Shown: positions 17,804 to 27,724, counted from the first letter of the stretch. The stretch is DNA of 64,000 nucleotides from an uncultured Rhodospirillales bacterium (GCA_902763185.1 CACWQT010000007.1:1-64000); one strand, 5' to 3'. Notes: a model not told the origin generated them from the sequence alone. Numbers and translations are program-made.

Positions 17804-18337
17804 TTAAACTTGAGAGATGCTACCTTTTTCATCCAATTTTCCATAAAGCGTTTGCTCATTGGGAATGATGCGGTAGATACGGACTTTCTCTTGTTCTTCG
17901 CAAGTGACGTCGCAGTCGGTTGCGATGAACTTTTCACCCGAGTTGACGTAGATTTTTAACGCTTCACCGGGAGCAAAATTGTAGGACTGTTCACCGATGA
18001 TAACAATGGCACCTTTCTTGATTGTGTTGGCAGGGTATAAGCCTCCACCGTCCGGAACAATACTGAACATACCGTCTTTTACATCATATTTTGCGCCGGC
18101 AACGCACTCCACAAAGTTGGGGTATTGCGGGCGAACCGAGAATGGGAAAATTCTCTTTAATCCGCTCACGGTTGTCAAGCGCCAGTCGGTAGAGGATATA
18201 AAGTTTCTACCGTTGTGACCAATGACGATGGCAATCTTGGCATCTTTCATCTCTTCACCGAGCATAAAGCCGGTGCACTTCTTTACCTGTTCTACGTTGT
18301 TATAGACAGGATTGAAAGTTTCTTGCATTCTTTCCAT
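17804..18337 (-). CDS. Hypothetical protein, unknown function
   Basis: 177 aa, no signal peptide or membrane segment; rich in beta-prone stretches (AKIAIVIGHNG, GAIVIIGEQSYNF), with several Cys (about residues 21, 78, 145, 149). No family recognised. The first ATG has no Shine-Dalgarno sequence; a second ATG (codon 4, at 18328) has GGAAAG just upstream and may be the true start. A TTGACA-17-CATACT promoter can be read on the minus strand around 18380-18410. Base composition looks slightly richer in GC than neighbours. Real gene judging by the clean promoter, frame and shared terminator. Confidence 0.65.
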   Translation of the reverse strand: MERMQETFNPVYNNVEQVKKCTGFMLGEEMKDAKIAIVIGHNGRNFISSTDWRLTTVSGLKRIFPFSVRPQYPNFVECVAGAKYDVKDGMFSIVPDGGGLYPANTIKKGAIVIIGEQSYNFAPGEALKIYVNSGEKFIATDCDVTCEEQEKVRIYRIIPNEQTLYGKLDEKGSISQV

Positions 18338-18578
18338 AATACTATGTTTTTAATTTGTAAATAATTGTGCATTGGCGCGAGTATGCCGTTTTTTTGTTTT
18401 TTTGTCAATAGGGTTTTTGTGGTGATTTGTAAGGTAAATAAAAATACCTCGTAAAATCAAAGTTTTTTACTGAAATACTTGATATTTATTTTTTTTTGTT
18501 ATAAGAAAGGGAAAAATTAATTTCGGGTTTGATGCCTTTAACGTTGTTTAGAGGCTTTTTTTAAGGAATAAATTAGTT

Positions 18579-20396
18579 ATGAGTATTAGAAATATTGCGA
18601 TTATTGCGCACGTTGACCATGGTAAGACAACGTTGGTAGATGGATTGTTACGGCAGAGTGGCACGTTTCGTGATAATCAAAAAGTGGCAGAATGCGTGAT
18701 GGATAGTAATGATTTGGAGCGTGAACGCGGTATTACTATTCTTTCAAAATGCACATCTGTTGAGTGGAAAGGCACAAACATCAATATCGTAGATACACCG
18801 GGACACGCGGATTTTGGCGGTGAAGTTGAGCGTATTTTATCTATGGTTGATGGCGTTGTTTTGTTGGTTGATTCATCAGAAGGGCCGATGCCGCAAACAA
18901 AATTTGTTTTAGGTAAAGCGCTTAAAATCGGATTAAAGCCGATTGTGGTTATCAACAAAGCAGATAAAGCCGATGCGCGTCCGGATGAAGTGTTAAACGA
19001 AATATTTGATTTATTTGTGAGCCTGGATGCTAATGATGAACAGCTTGATTTTCCGGTTTTATATGCTTCAGGGCGTAACGGTTGGGCGGTTAAAGAATTA
19101 ACTGATGAAAAGAAAGATTTAACACCTTTATTTGAATTGATTTTATCTTATGTGCCGGAGCCGGAATGTGACTTATCCAAACCGTTTTCTATGTTGGCAA
19201 CAACTTTGGAGGCAGATAAATTTGTCGGTCGTATTTTAACCGGTAAAATCCATAGCGGCACATTGAAAGTTAATGATGCGGTTAAGGTTATCAATAAGGA
19301 CGGTGAAGTTGAACGCACACGTATTACCAAAATTATGGCTTATAAGGGGCTTGAGCGTGTGGCACTAAATGAGGCACACGCCGGTGATATTGTCGCAGTT
19401 GCAGGTATTGTAAAGGGCACGGTTGCTGATACGATTTGTGCGCCGGAAGTAGAAGATTTTATTAAAGCTCAGCCGATTGATCCGCCGACGTTGGCAATGA
19501 CTTTTTGTGTAAATGATTCACCTCTTGCCGGACGTGAGGGCGATAAAGTTACTTCGCGTATGATTTGGGACAGATTGCAAAAAGAGGCAGAGTGTAATAT
19601 TGCGCTTAAAATTTCCAGAACCGACACCACAGACGCTTTTGAAGTTGCCGGTCGTGGTGAATTGCAATTGGGTGTTTTGATTGAAACAATGCGTCGTGAG
19701 GGGTTTGAACTTTCTATTTCTCGTCCGCGCGTGTTGTTCCATAAAGATGAGAACGGCAATCTTTTAGAGCCGATTGAGGAAGTTGTTGTTGATGTGGATG
19801 AAGAATTTTCCGGCACAGTCGTTGAAAAATTGAGCCAACGGAAAGCGGAATTATTGGAGATGATTCCGTCACAAGTCGGCAATAAGACACGTCTTATTTT
19901 CCATGCACCGTCCAGAGGTCTTATCGGTTATCACTCCGAATTTTTAACCGATACACGCGGAACCGGTGTGATGAATAGAATTTTTTATGGTTATGAGCCA
20001 TATAAAGGTGAGATTGAAAGCCATCGTAACGGTGTGTTGATTTCCAGTGAAGATGGTGTGGCGATTGCATATTCGTTATGGAAGTTGCAAGACCGTGGTC
20101 CGATGTTTATTGAGCACAACAGTCCGGTTTATGTCGGTATGATTATCGGTGAACATACCAAATCTAATGATTTGGAAGTTAACCCGACCAAGTCTAAGCA
20201 ATTAACCAATATCCGTGCTGCCGGTAAAGATGAGGCGATTGACCTTGTGCCGCCGCGGAAGATGTCCTTGGAACAAGCTCTTTCTTATATTCAACAGGAT
20301 GAATTGTTGGAAGTGACGCCAAAGTCTTTGAGATTAAGAAAGAAAATTCTTGATCCGCTTGTTCGTAAAAGATCAAGAAACAGCGTGGAAGCATAG
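18579..20396 (+). CDS. typA: Ribosome-associated GTPase TypA/BipA
   Basis: 605 aa, normal length. G1 AHVDHGKTTL (about residues 10-19), G3 DTPGHADFGGEV, and G4 NKAD are all intact, followed by the EF-G-like domains and the BipA-specific C-terminal region (about 480-605, ending in a basic tail). A translational GTPase that aids 50S assembly and stress or cold adaptation in other bacteria. Own transcription unit with a strong terminator. Confidence 0.97.
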   Translation: MSIRNIAIIAHVDHGKTTLVDGLLRQSGTFRDNQKVAECVMDSNDLERERGITILSKCTSVEWKGTNINIVDTPGHADFGGEVERILSMVDGVVLLVDSSEGPMPQTKFVLGKALKIGLKPIVVINKADKADARPDEVLNEIFDLFVSLDANDEQLDFPVLYASGRNGWAVKELTDEKKDLTPLFELILSYVPEPECDLSKPFSMLATTLEADKFVGRILTGKIHSGTLKVNDAVKVINKDGEVERTRITKIMAYKGLERVALNEAHAGDIVAVAGIVKGTVADTICAPEVEDFIKAQPIDPPTLAMTFCVNDSPLAGREGDKVTSRMIWDRLQKEAECNIALKISRTDTTDAFEVAGRGELQLGVLIETMRREGFELSISRPRVLFHKDENGNLLEPIEEVVVDVDEEFSGTVVEKLSQRKAELLEMIPSQVGNKTRLIFHAPSRGLIGYHSEFLTDTRGTGVMNRIFYGYEPYKGEIESHRNGVLISSEDGVAIAYSLWKLQDRGPMFIEHNSPVYVGMIIGEHTKSNDLEVNPTKSKQLTNIRAAGKDEAIDLVPPRKMSLEQALSYIQQDELLEVTPKSLRLRKKILDPLVRKRSRNSVEA

Positions 20397-20420
20397 GATT
20401 TTTGCTAAAAAGTAGAAAAA

Positions 20421-20456
20421 GACTCGCGCGGTGTGAAAGCCGGCGAGTTTTTTTGT
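20421..20456 (+). terminator. Terminator of typA
   Basis: ACTCGC/GCGAGT stem with inner GG/CC pairs and a run of seven T. Confidence 0.85.
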
Positions 20457-20467
20457 CTATTTACGGC

Positions 20468-20496
20468 TTGACAAATATGATTCTAAATGTTATAAG
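20468..20496 (+). promoter_or_regulatory. Strong sigma70-type promoter of the pseudo-subtilase gene
   Basis: TTGACA, 17-nt spacer, TATAAG. Transcription would start near 20503, leaving a leader of about 134 nt. Confidence 0.7.
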
Positions 20497-20502
20497 AAAT
20501 TT

Positions 20503-20636
20503 TGTGAGTGAGGCAAGCGCTCGGAATGTCCGCCAAAGGGTTCATTGCCATTTGATTTAGTTTACATAGATTTCTTTTGATGACTTATCAAGCTCATCGG
20601 ACAGGCAATAGATAAGTTGTTAGAAAGGAATTTCTT
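20503..20636 (+). promoter_or_regulatory. Structured 5' leader of the pseudo-subtilase mRNA
   Basis: Contains pairing arms GGCAA/TTGCC, CGGA/TCCG and ACTTATC (20583-20589) with GATAAGT (20611-20617); the last pair ends just before the ribosome site. A candidate cis-regulatory RNA. No known riboswitch consensus was recognised. Confidence 0.35.
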
Positions 20637-22022
20637 ATGCAAGAATATATTGAAGTCTTCCGTCGCGAAGCAAAATCTTTACTTAAAAACTTCCGTAATA
20701 ATGATAAAAATGCCGTTGCCAGATGTCAGGCTGTATTTGGTGATAAAGCAGATTTGTCTTTGATGAATATGCAGCATGTTATTGCCAAAGAATACGGGTT
20801 TAATGATTGGAACGAACTGCAAAAGGCAGAGAGTTGGCAACAGGCAGAGGCTTTGGTTAAATCTAAGAATAGGGAATTTGTGTCTCCATTTAAGTTGTGG
20901 CATGGCGGTAGAATTGTTACCGGTTATGAAAAAGGAAACTATCCATTACATAAACCCGAAGATTATCGGATTGATATGAAAAATTTTGTTAATGTGTCAG
21001 GGTTTCCGGATCTTTCTTTTGAGCATTTGGATGTGTCTGAATATGATTTATCTAAGTTAAATATCTTGAATGTGCGGTATGCCGAGGATACAAAGTGGCC
21101 GGAAGATAGTGCTAAATTGCCTAAAGGTTTTAAGCCAAAAGAATTTTTGGAGTATCGTAAAAATCCCGGGCTTGGTATTCGTCAGCTCCACAAGCAGGGA
21201 ATTGACGGCAGAGGTCGCAAAGTTGCCATTATTGATTCATTTCGTTTGTTTGACCATTTGGAATACCATAATCAGCTTAAAGGTTATGAGGAAATTCATA
21301 TTGATCCTGAAAATTATAGTGGTGGCAGTTTGGGAGGCTTGGTTTCATCGTTGGTTGGTAAAACTTGCGGTGTAGCACCAAAGGCTGAGGTTTATTGCTA
21401 TGCGGTGGATAATACGAATCGGACACAGGTTTATTTTGCCGAGGCAATTCGAAAAGTTTGTGAACTCCATAAAAAACTCATCAGCGAAGGAAAATCCGGT
21501 ATTGATGCCATTTTAACAATTAAGGCAATTTCTTCAGAGCTTTTTAAGGAAGAAGAAGGATACGCAGAAGCGCTTCAAGCGGCAAAAGAGGCAACCAAAC
21601 TCGGTATTTGGTGTCGGATTGGGCCGGCTCGGTTTAAGGAGCATGGAATGTGGCGTGAAGAGCGTATTTGTTGCAAAGCTGATGGTGATGTGGATAACCC
21701 TGATGATTTTATCTTAGATGAGTATTCCGTGCTTAACCGGACGCCGCTTCAGCAAGAGGAGTTGTTCCGCGGATCGCTTTGTTTCCCCGGTGGCGGTTGG
21801 ACAATTGCACTTGATGTTAAAATGAATGAATATGTGTTTAGCTCTAAAAACGGGCCGTATATGGCAGCATATGCGGTTGGTTTATATCTCTTGGCGAAGA
21901 GTGTAAGACTGGATTTAGAGCTTGAGGAATATTGGCGGCTGGGGATAGAAACCGGCGATTTTAAGAAAGGAATCGGCACAATCGTTAATCCTCAACGCTT
22001 AATTAACGAATTAAGGAAATAA
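20637..22022 (+). CDS. Subtilase-fold protein that appears to lack catalytic His and Ser
   Basis: 461 aa. Residues about 10-65 form a helical segment with MQHVIAKEYGFNDWNELQ, a motif often seen at the N-terminus of ankyrin-like or other repeat proteins. From about 180, GIDGRGRKVAIIDS matches the subtilisin Asp box (Asp200 present, but Ser where Gly usually follows). The His box region GGSLGGLVSSLVG (229-241) precedes GVAPKAEVYCYAV but has no His. The Ser box NGPYMAAYAVGLYLLA (405-420) has Tyr408 where GTSMAAP has Ser. So the S8 fold is recognisable but the triad looks broken. No signal peptide: cytoplasmic. Good ribosome site, strong promoter and structured leader. Confidence 0.75.
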   Translation: MQEYIEVFRREAKSLLKNFRNNDKNAVARCQAVFGDKADLSLMNMQHVIAKEYGFNDWNELQKAESWQQAEALVKSKNREFVSPFKLWHGGRIVTGYEKGNYPLHKPEDYRIDMKNFVNVSGFPDLSFEHLDVSEYDLSKLNILNVRYAEDTKWPEDSAKLPKGFKPKEFLEYRKNPGLGIRQLHKQGIDGRGRKVAIIDSFRLFDHLEYHNQLKGYEEIHIDPENYSGGSLGGLVSSLVGKTCGVAPKAEVYCYAVDNTNRTQVYFAEAIRKVCELHKKLISEGKSGIDAILTIKAISSELFKEEEGYAEALQAAKEATKLGIWCRIGPARFKEHGMWREERICCKADGDVDNPDDFILDEYSVLNRTPLQQEELFRGSLCFPGGGWTIALDVKMNEYVFSSKNGPYMAAYAVGLYLLAKSVRLDLELEEYWRLGIETGDFKKGIGTIVNPQRLINELRK

Positions 22023-22073
22023 TAGGGATATAATCGGGGAGAGGTACTCTCTCCCCAAAAGAAAGGACTTGAT

Positions 22074-22550
22074 ATGAGTGAAGTTAAAGTAGAAATTGCG
22101 ACAGTAGAAGACGCTGAAGATATTGCAAAGATTGCGTATCAGGTAGCAAAAATGCATGATGAGGCAATGCCAGAGTATTTTAAGACGGTTGCTAAAGATG
22201 AACAATTACAAAACATCAAAGAAATGCTTAATGATAATAAAATAACAGTTTTTAAGGCTGTTTATGAGGGGAAAATCTGCGGATTTTTGTTTTTGGAGAT
22301 GATACATCGGCAAAGCAAGGGGCTGATGTTTTCTAAATTAGGCTATGTTCTTAATTTGGGTGTTGATGAAGTGTATCGCGGTCAGGGAACCGGCACAGCG
22401 TTAATGGCTTTTGCCGAAAAACATGTGCGTGAACAGGGCGGTGAGGCGCTTGATTTAAATGTTTTTGCATTTAATAAAGATGCCATAAGGCTCTATGAGC
22501 GTTTGGGGTATGAGGTTATTGATGTTTCCATGAGGAAGGTATTGAAATAA
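22074..22550 (+). CDS. GNAT family N-acetyltransferase
   Basis: 158 aa. Motif A is clear: LGVDEVYRGQGTGTALM (about residues 98-114) with the acetyl-CoA loop RGQGTG, and motif B is NKDAIRLYERLGYE (about 136-149). Transfers an acetyl group from acetyl-CoA to an unknown amine. AAAGGA ribosome site. Follows the pseudo-subtilase gene by 51 bp on the same strand and may share its transcript. Converges with yejB with no intergenic space (stop codons adjoin). Confidence 0.92.
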   Translation: MSEVKVEIATVEDAEDIAKIAYQVAKMHDEAMPEYFKTVAKDEQLQNIKEMLNDNKITVFKAVYEGKICGFLFLEMIHRQSKGLMFSKLGYVLNLGVDEVYRGQGTGTALMAFAEKHVREQGGEALDLNVFAFNKDAIRLYERLGYEVIDVSMRKVLK

Positions 22551-23615
22551 CTATATCTTTTCAAAATTTACTCTCGGGTCAACAAGGGAGTAGGTTAAGT
22601 CGCTGATGAGTTTTAAGATAAGGCCTAAAAGGGCAAAGATGTATAATGTGCCGAAGACAATCGGATAATCTCTGGTCATAATGGCTTCGTAACCCAATAA
22701 TCCCATACCGTTTAGGCTGAAGATGATTTCTATTAAAAGCGAACCGGTAAAGAGGATTTTCATTAAAAGCGCCGGAATTCCTGCAATAACAATCATCATC
22801 GCGTTGCGGAAAACATGGTGATATAAAATCCTATTTTCGGATAAGCCTTTGGCGCGAGCGGTTAAGACGTATTGTTTACTCAGCTCATCTAAGAAAGAGT
22901 TTTTGGTTAGCATTGTTAAAGAGGCAAGTCCGCCGATAACTAAACAGATAACGGGTAAAGTAATGTGCCAAAAGTAGTCGGTTATTTTGTGCCATAAGGT
23001 AAATGTTTCCCAATTATCAGATGTTAATCCTTTTAAGGGGAATAGTTGAAAATACGTGCCGCCGGCAAATAAAACAATCAGTAATACAGCAAATAAAAAG
23101 ACAGGAATAGCCGAGCCGGTGAATATAATGGTTGAGGTGATAATATCAAATTGCTCGCCGTCTTTTTTGGCTTTTTTGATACCGAGAGGGATAGCTATCA
23201 GATAAATTATCAGCGTTGACCATAAGCCAAGAGATATAGAGACAGGCAAGCGTTCTTTTATCAGTTCTAAAACGGTTTTGTTTTTGTAATAGCTTTTGCC
23301 AAAGTCAAAGGTAGCGTAGTCCTTTATCATTTTGATGAAACGTTCGTGCACCGGTTTATCAAATCCGAATTGCTTTTCAAGTTCTTTAACCAAGTCATCG
23401 GGAACACCTTTGGCACCTTGGTATTTTTGCTCGTTTAGATTGGGTTGACCGGAGTGAATGTTACCGGTTGCGGAAGTGTTAATGCCTTTGTATTGGGCTA
23501 ACATATATTCCACCGGTCCGCCAGGGGCTAATTGGATAATGGCAAAGTTGATGAGCAAAATACCAAATAAGGTAAAGGGAATAAGTAATAAGCGTTTAAT
23601 GATATATTTTTGCAT
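22551..23615 (-). CDS. yejB: Oligopeptide ABC transporter permease, YejB type
   Basis: 354 aa. N-terminal KRLLLIPFTLFGILLINFAI helix, PGGPVE motif and long periplasmic loop, then five to six membrane helices with the BPD_transp_1 EAA-type loop (about residues 265-290: RAKGLSENRILYHHVFRNAM). YejB pairs with YejE and the ATPase YejF to import peptides, including microcin C in E. coli. It starts 3 nt after yejA. No yejE or yejF follows; the next gene is on the other strand. Confidence 0.93.
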   Translation of the reverse strand: MQKYIIKRLLLIPFTLFGILLINFAIIQLAPGGPVEYMLAQYKGINTSATGNIHSGQPNLNEQKYQGAKGVPDDLVKELEKQFGFDKPVHERFIKMIKDYATFDFGKSYYKNKTVLELIKERLPVSISLGLWSTLIIYLIAIPLGIKKAKKDGEQFDIITSTIIFTGSAIPVFLFAVLLIVLFAGGTYFQLFPLKGLTSDNWETFTLWHKITDYFWHITLPVICLVIGGLASLTMLTKNSFLDELSKQYVLTARAKGLSENRILYHHVFRNAMMIVIAGIPALLMKILFTGSLLIEIIFSLNGMGLLGYEAIMTRDYPIVFGTLYIFALLGLILKLISDLTYSLVDPRVNFEKI

Positions 23616-23618
23616 GAG

Positions 23619-25427
23619 TTACTCCTTTGTCCACCAAGTAAAAATATCTACGCCTGTATCCAAGTTATTTTCAGGAAATTCAAATTTATCCCAATAGGCA
23701 ATTCGGTCAGTGTTGGTAAACCAGTTAAATATGACATAGTGGTTAAACAGCAAAACGCGGTCGAGTGCCTTAACATAAGCGGTATAAAGGTCATTTTCTT
23801 CGGTTTCTATCAGTTTTTGAACAAGGTAATCAACGGCTTTATTTTCTACCCCGATAATGTTATTACTACCTTTCGTGTTAGCTGATATGCTGCCCCAAAG
23901 GTCTTTTTGCTCTGAGCCCGGCATATTAAGCCCGCCATAACCTGAAATAATCATATCAAAATCAAAGTTGTCTAACTTGTTTTTATAGGTGTTGACTTCC
24001 AGTATGCGAGTTGAGGCTTTGATGCCTATTTTGCGGAGATTTTCGATAAACGGTAACAGAACACGGGTAAAAGTATTGCCATTGGCAGAATTGACAATGA
24101 TTTCAAATTCTAACGGCTCTCCGGTTTTTAAATTACACATTTTTTCATTTATAAAGTCGTAGCCGGCTTCTTTTAGTAACTGAACGGCAAGTTTTAGGTT
24201 TTCTCTGTCAGTAAGCTTGTCGTTACGAAAGATTTTTTCGACAGGTGTTGTAAAAATATCTTCGGGTAAATCTTCGGTTACTTCAGCAAGGACAGCTAAT
24301 TCCAAGTCTTGAGGCACATCTTTGGCGGCGAATCGCGTATTCATAAAAAAGCTTTCTAAGCGCTGATATTGATTATAAAATAAGTTTTTATTTGCCCATG
24401 GGAAATTAAATGCGTAACTGATGGCTTGGCGGACTTTTGGGTGTTTGAATTTTTCTTTTCGAACATTAAATGCAAAAAATTGTTCAGCAGAAGGGCGAGA
24501 GTGTGTGACGGCTTGTTTTTTGATTTTACCGGATTTGACAAGCTCATTGTTGTATCCGGTTGCCCAAGATTTGGCGATGTATTCGGTGCGTAAATCAATA
24601 TTTCCGGCAAAAAGAGCTTGTAAGGTTACGGTGGTGTCTTGGTAATAATCATATTTTATTTCATCAAAGTTATAAAAACCAAGGCGCGTCGGGAGATTTT
24701 TTGCCCAATAATTCGGGTTGCGGGTTAAAGTAATATATTTACCGGCTTCAAAATTTTTAACGATATATGGACCACTGCCTAGAGGTGGGGTTAAACTCGG
24801 TACATCAAATTCTTTATCTTTGAAATCTTTGGCAGAGAAGATTTTTAAGGAAGTTAAAATCAGGGGTAACTCACGATTTTTTGTGTCTTTTTTGAAATAA
24901 AAACGGACATGATGCGGCGATATCTTTTCAACATAATCTACATCCATATAATAAAATTTATATATCGGCGAACCCTTGGTTATGAGCGCATTAAAACTAA
25001 AAACAACGTCATCAGCCAAGACAGGTGTTCCATCGCTAAATTTGGCATCAGGGTTTAAGAAAAAACCGATAAAGCTTTTATCTTCAGGGAGTTCAAATTT
25101 ATTTGCAATCAGCGGGTATGCTGTTTCGGGATCATCTGCCGGTGAAAAACCAAGACTATCAAGAGTAAGTGCTACCACCTCAGATGAGGCAGTGCCTTTA
25201 AAGATATAAGGGTTAAAGTTATCAAAAGTTCCATATGCCGGTAGGGTAATTTTGCCACGTTTAGGCGCAGTGGGGTTTACATATTCAAAATTAGAAAAAA
25301 GATTGGTGTATTTAGGTTTGTTGCCAATGGATATATAATTCGTTATTATAGCGTAGGCCATATTTGGGGTAAGCAACAAGGCAAAAATAAATAGTTTTAA
25401 AAGCAGTTTATTTGTTATTTTTTTCAT
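23619..25427 (-). CDS. yejA: Peptide-binding protein of an ABC importer, YejA type
   Basis: 602 aa, the expected size for YejA. Signal peptide at residues 1-25 (hydrophobic core, cleavage plausible after MAYA), then an SBP_bac_5 fold with the typical GTFDNFNPYIFKGTA and FKLxDGTP-like (AKFSDGTPVLADDVVFSF) segments. Periplasmic receptor that hands peptides to YejB/YejE. It overlaps the end of the upstream membrane protein by 20 bp, with its GGAG site inside that gene, so translation is probably coupled. Confidence 0.93.
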   Translation of the reverse strand: MKKITNKLLLKLFIFALLLTPNMAYAIITNYISIGNKPKYTNLFSNFEYVNPTAPKRGKITLPAYGTFDNFNPYIFKGTASSEVVALTLDSLGFSPADDPETAYPLIANKFELPEDKSFIGFFLNPDAKFSDGTPVLADDVVFSFNALITKGSPIYKFYYMDVDYVEKISPHHVRFYFKKDTKNRELPLILTSLKIFSAKDFKDKEFDVPSLTPPLGSGPYIVKNFEAGKYITLTRNPNYWAKNLPTRLGFYNFDEIKYDYYQDTTVTLQALFAGNIDLRTEYIAKSWATGYNNELVKSGKIKKQAVTHSRPSAEQFFAFNVRKEKFKHPKVRQAISYAFNFPWANKNLFYNQYQRLESFFMNTRFAAKDVPQDLELAVLAEVTEDLPEDIFTTPVEKIFRNDKLTDRENLKLAVQLLKEAGYDFINEKMCNLKTGEPLEFEIIVNSANGNTFTRVLLPFIENLRKIGIKASTRILEVNTYKNKLDNFDFDMIISGYGGLNMPGSEQKDLWGSISANTKGSNNIIGVENKAVDYLVQKLIETEENDLYTAYVKALDRVLLFNHYVIFNWFTNTDRIAYWDKFEFPENNLDTGVDIFTWWTKE

Positions 25428-26559
25428 TTAACCACGCTCCAAAAGGGTAAGCGTATTCGTCATAATTGTTGTCCGGCGATGCGTTGATTTCTTCTTCCAA
25501 CTCATCAAGAGAAATTACCGGAGCCTTTCTTGGCGTTTCTGTAAAAGGTTCTGCGTTGTTGTTTATCGGGGTATGCAGCTCGCGCAGGGCGCTTTGAGTT
25601 TGCGTAAATCCGGAGATGATCGGTGCGTTTGGGGCAAGCGGTTCGCGCTTGTTGTTATCGGAGGTTAAAATTTCTTCACGAATAGCTCTTAATCCGGCAT
25701 CTATATCATTTTCTTTGGTGCTGATTTGCGGAGCAGGTGCTTGAGCTTCTGTATCTTGACTTAAAAAGGACGGAAAAGACATCGGTTCTTCTGTTAAGCT
25801 AAAAGATTCAGTTTGCGGTTGTTGGGAAATATCTTTTGTTACGATTGTTTCTTTAGGGGGAGTAACTTTTTGTGTGCTTAATGAAACGGCAAGCGGTGCC
25901 AAAATTTCAGATACCTTTCCAAGTGCACCATATTGTATAATATTGAAAAATATTTTTTTTGAATCTTGAGTTTCAAGTAAAGTCAACAGCGTTTTGTAGC
26001 GTGCGACAAATTCCAAAATACTGCCTTTTAATAAAACATCTTTGTTAGCTTTCTTTTCAAGGTGTTTGGTAAAGTCCGTTTGGTAATTGCTAATTTCGAT
26101 AAATGTTTTTGCCATTAACCAACGTTCACCGCCGGAGGTTCTTGCCCATAAATGTTCTAGCTGTGCGCTGGATATGGAGTTGCTCCGTTTGATAATGTCT
26201 GAAAGTATCTCATTGGTATCGGCAATTAAGGTATTAAACTCTTGTATGGTTACGCCACTTTTGAGATCAAGCGCTGAGTTTGATAGCGTTTTTTCTAGGT
26301 TTGCGGTGCTTTCAGTATTTTTTTTGATTTGGTCAGCGAGCAAGTAAATGTAACGAAAGAATTCTTTTTCAGTGTTATTGCTTTTTACAAGTGCAACAAT
26401 TCCCCAAATGATAGCAAGCGGAAAAGTTAGAATAAATACTGTTTGAAAAATTTGTTCAGGTGTATTTTCAGCTAAAATAGATAAATGAAATTGTTTTATG
26501 CTGAAAAACAGCCAAAAAACACTGGTAAAAGCAGCGATAAAGAACGGCAGATTTAACAA
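25408..26559 (-). CDS. Membrane-anchored protein of unknown function upstream of yejA
   Basis: 383 aa if translation starts at the TTG at 26559, which has AGGAG seven nucleotides upstream; the frame extends farther to an ATG at 26670 but without a ribosome site. Two membrane helices at about residues 1-22 and 40-65 are followed by a cytoplasmic helical region (about 75-235) and a Pro/Ser/Glu/Thr-rich low-complexity tail (240-360) ending in an acidic segment. Resembles apolipoprotein-type or chemoreceptor-like anchored proteins only in layout. No family recognised. First gene of the yejA-yejB transcript. Confidence 0.7.
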   Translation of the reverse strand: MLNLPFFIAAFTSVFWLFFSIKQFHLSILAENTPEQIFQTVFILTFPLAIIWGIVALVKSNNTEKEFFRYIYLLADQIKKNTESTANLEKTLSNSALDLKSGVTIQEFNTLIADTNEILSDIIKRSNSISSAQLEHLWARTSGGERWLMAKTFIEISNYQTDFTKHLEKKANKDVLLKGSILEFVARYKTLLTLLETQDSKKIFFNIIQYGALGKVSEILAPLAVSLSTQKVTPPKETIVTKDISQQPQTESFSLTEEPMSFPSFLSQDTEAQAPAPQISTKENDIDAGLRAIREEILTSDNNKREPLAPNAPIISGFTQTQSALRELHTPINNNAEPFTETPRKAPVISLDELEEEINASPDNNYDEYAYPFGAWLNEKNNK

Positions 26560-26749
26560 AGTTTTGCTCCTTATTGATATTTTTGCATATTTTATTTTAA
26601 TGCAGATATTTTGCAAATAAAAAATAGCGGTAATACCCTTATTTGGGATAATTTTATACTCTTTTTGCAATGAGAATAAAAAAATATGATGAATTTTTTT
26701 TATTTTGTGTTATAGAGAAGGCAACGGTTTAATTTTTAAGGACATAAAA

Positions 26750-27724
26750 ATGACTGATTCTACTGATATGGCTTTGGATTTTGAAAAAGATATATTAGAA
26801 ATAGAAGAAAAAATAGAGCACTTAAAACTTTTGGCAAAAGATGAGGATATGGATATTACTCGTGAAACCAAGAGATTAGAGCGCAAACTAAGCCAGCATA
26901 TTAACAGAACGTATATGAATTTGTCGGCGTGGCAAAAAGCGCAAATTGCCAGACATCCGTTAAGGCCGCATTGTCTTGACTATATACATGCCTTTATTGA
27001 TGATTTTACACTGCTTGCCGGTGACCGGTGCTTTGCCGATGATGAGGCAATGGTTTGCGGTTTGGGTAAATTGGGTGAATATGCCGTTGTTGTTATCGGG
27101 CAAGAAAAAGGTAATGATGTTGATAGTCGAATTAAATATAATTTCGGTATGGCAAGGCCTGAAGGCTATCGTAAAGCGCAACGAATGATGGATTTGGCAG
27201 ATAAATTCCATTTACCGATTATCAGTTTTGTAGATACGGCCGGTGCGTATCCGGGAGTTGATGCGGAAGCACGTGGACAAGCCGAGGCTATTGCCACATC
27301 TATTGAAAAATGCCTAAAGGTTAAAACGCCGATTATCTCGCTTATTATCGGTGAAGGCGGTTCCGGCGGAGCGATTGCTATTGCTACAGCTAATCGGGTA
27401 TTGATGTTGGAACATTCTATTTATTCTGTTATATCACCGGAAGGATGTGCTTCTATTTTGTGGCGTTCTGCTGATAAAACTCAAGAGGCAACAGAAGCTT
27501 TACGTTTAACCGCACAAGATTTGAAATCATTAGGAATCATTGATGAGATTATAAAAGAACCTCTTGGTGGGGCACATCGTAATAAAGAACAGACGTTTAA
27601 TTCCGTTAAAGAGGTTTTACTTAAGCACTTAAAGGAGCTTTCGGCAGTTTCTCCTGAAGATTTGAAAAAAGAACGGACGGAAAAGTTCCTAAAAATGGGT
27701 AGAAACGTTACAGCTGAATTTTAG
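26750..27724 (+). CDS. accA: Acetyl-CoA carboxylase carboxyltransferase subunit alpha
   Basis: 324 aa from ATG 26750, which has AAGGA upstream; the frame opens earlier at 26705 but without a site. Typical features: N-terminal helical region, [28 protein letters not shown] segment ([15 protein letters not shown]), [23 protein letters not shown], and [11 protein letters not shown], which forms the biotin/oxyanion site. With AccD it transfers CO2 from carboxybiotin to acetyl-CoA for fatty acid synthesis. Single gene. Confidence 0.96.
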   Translation: MTDSTDMALDFEKDILEIEEKIEHLKLLAKDEDMDITRETKRLERKLSQHINRTYMNLSAWQKAQIARHPLRPHCLDYIHAFIDDFTLLAGDRCFADDEAMVCGLGKLGEYAVVVIGQEKGNDVDSRIKYNFGMARPEGYRKAQRMMDLADKFHLPIISFVDTAGAYPGVDAEARGQAEAIATSIEKCLKVKTPIISLIIGEGGSGGAIAIATANRVLMLEHSIYSVISPEGCASILWRSADKTQEATEALRLTAQDLKSLGIIDEIIKEPLGGAHRNKEQTFNSVKEVLLKHLKELSAVSPEDLKKERTEKFLKMGRNVTAEF

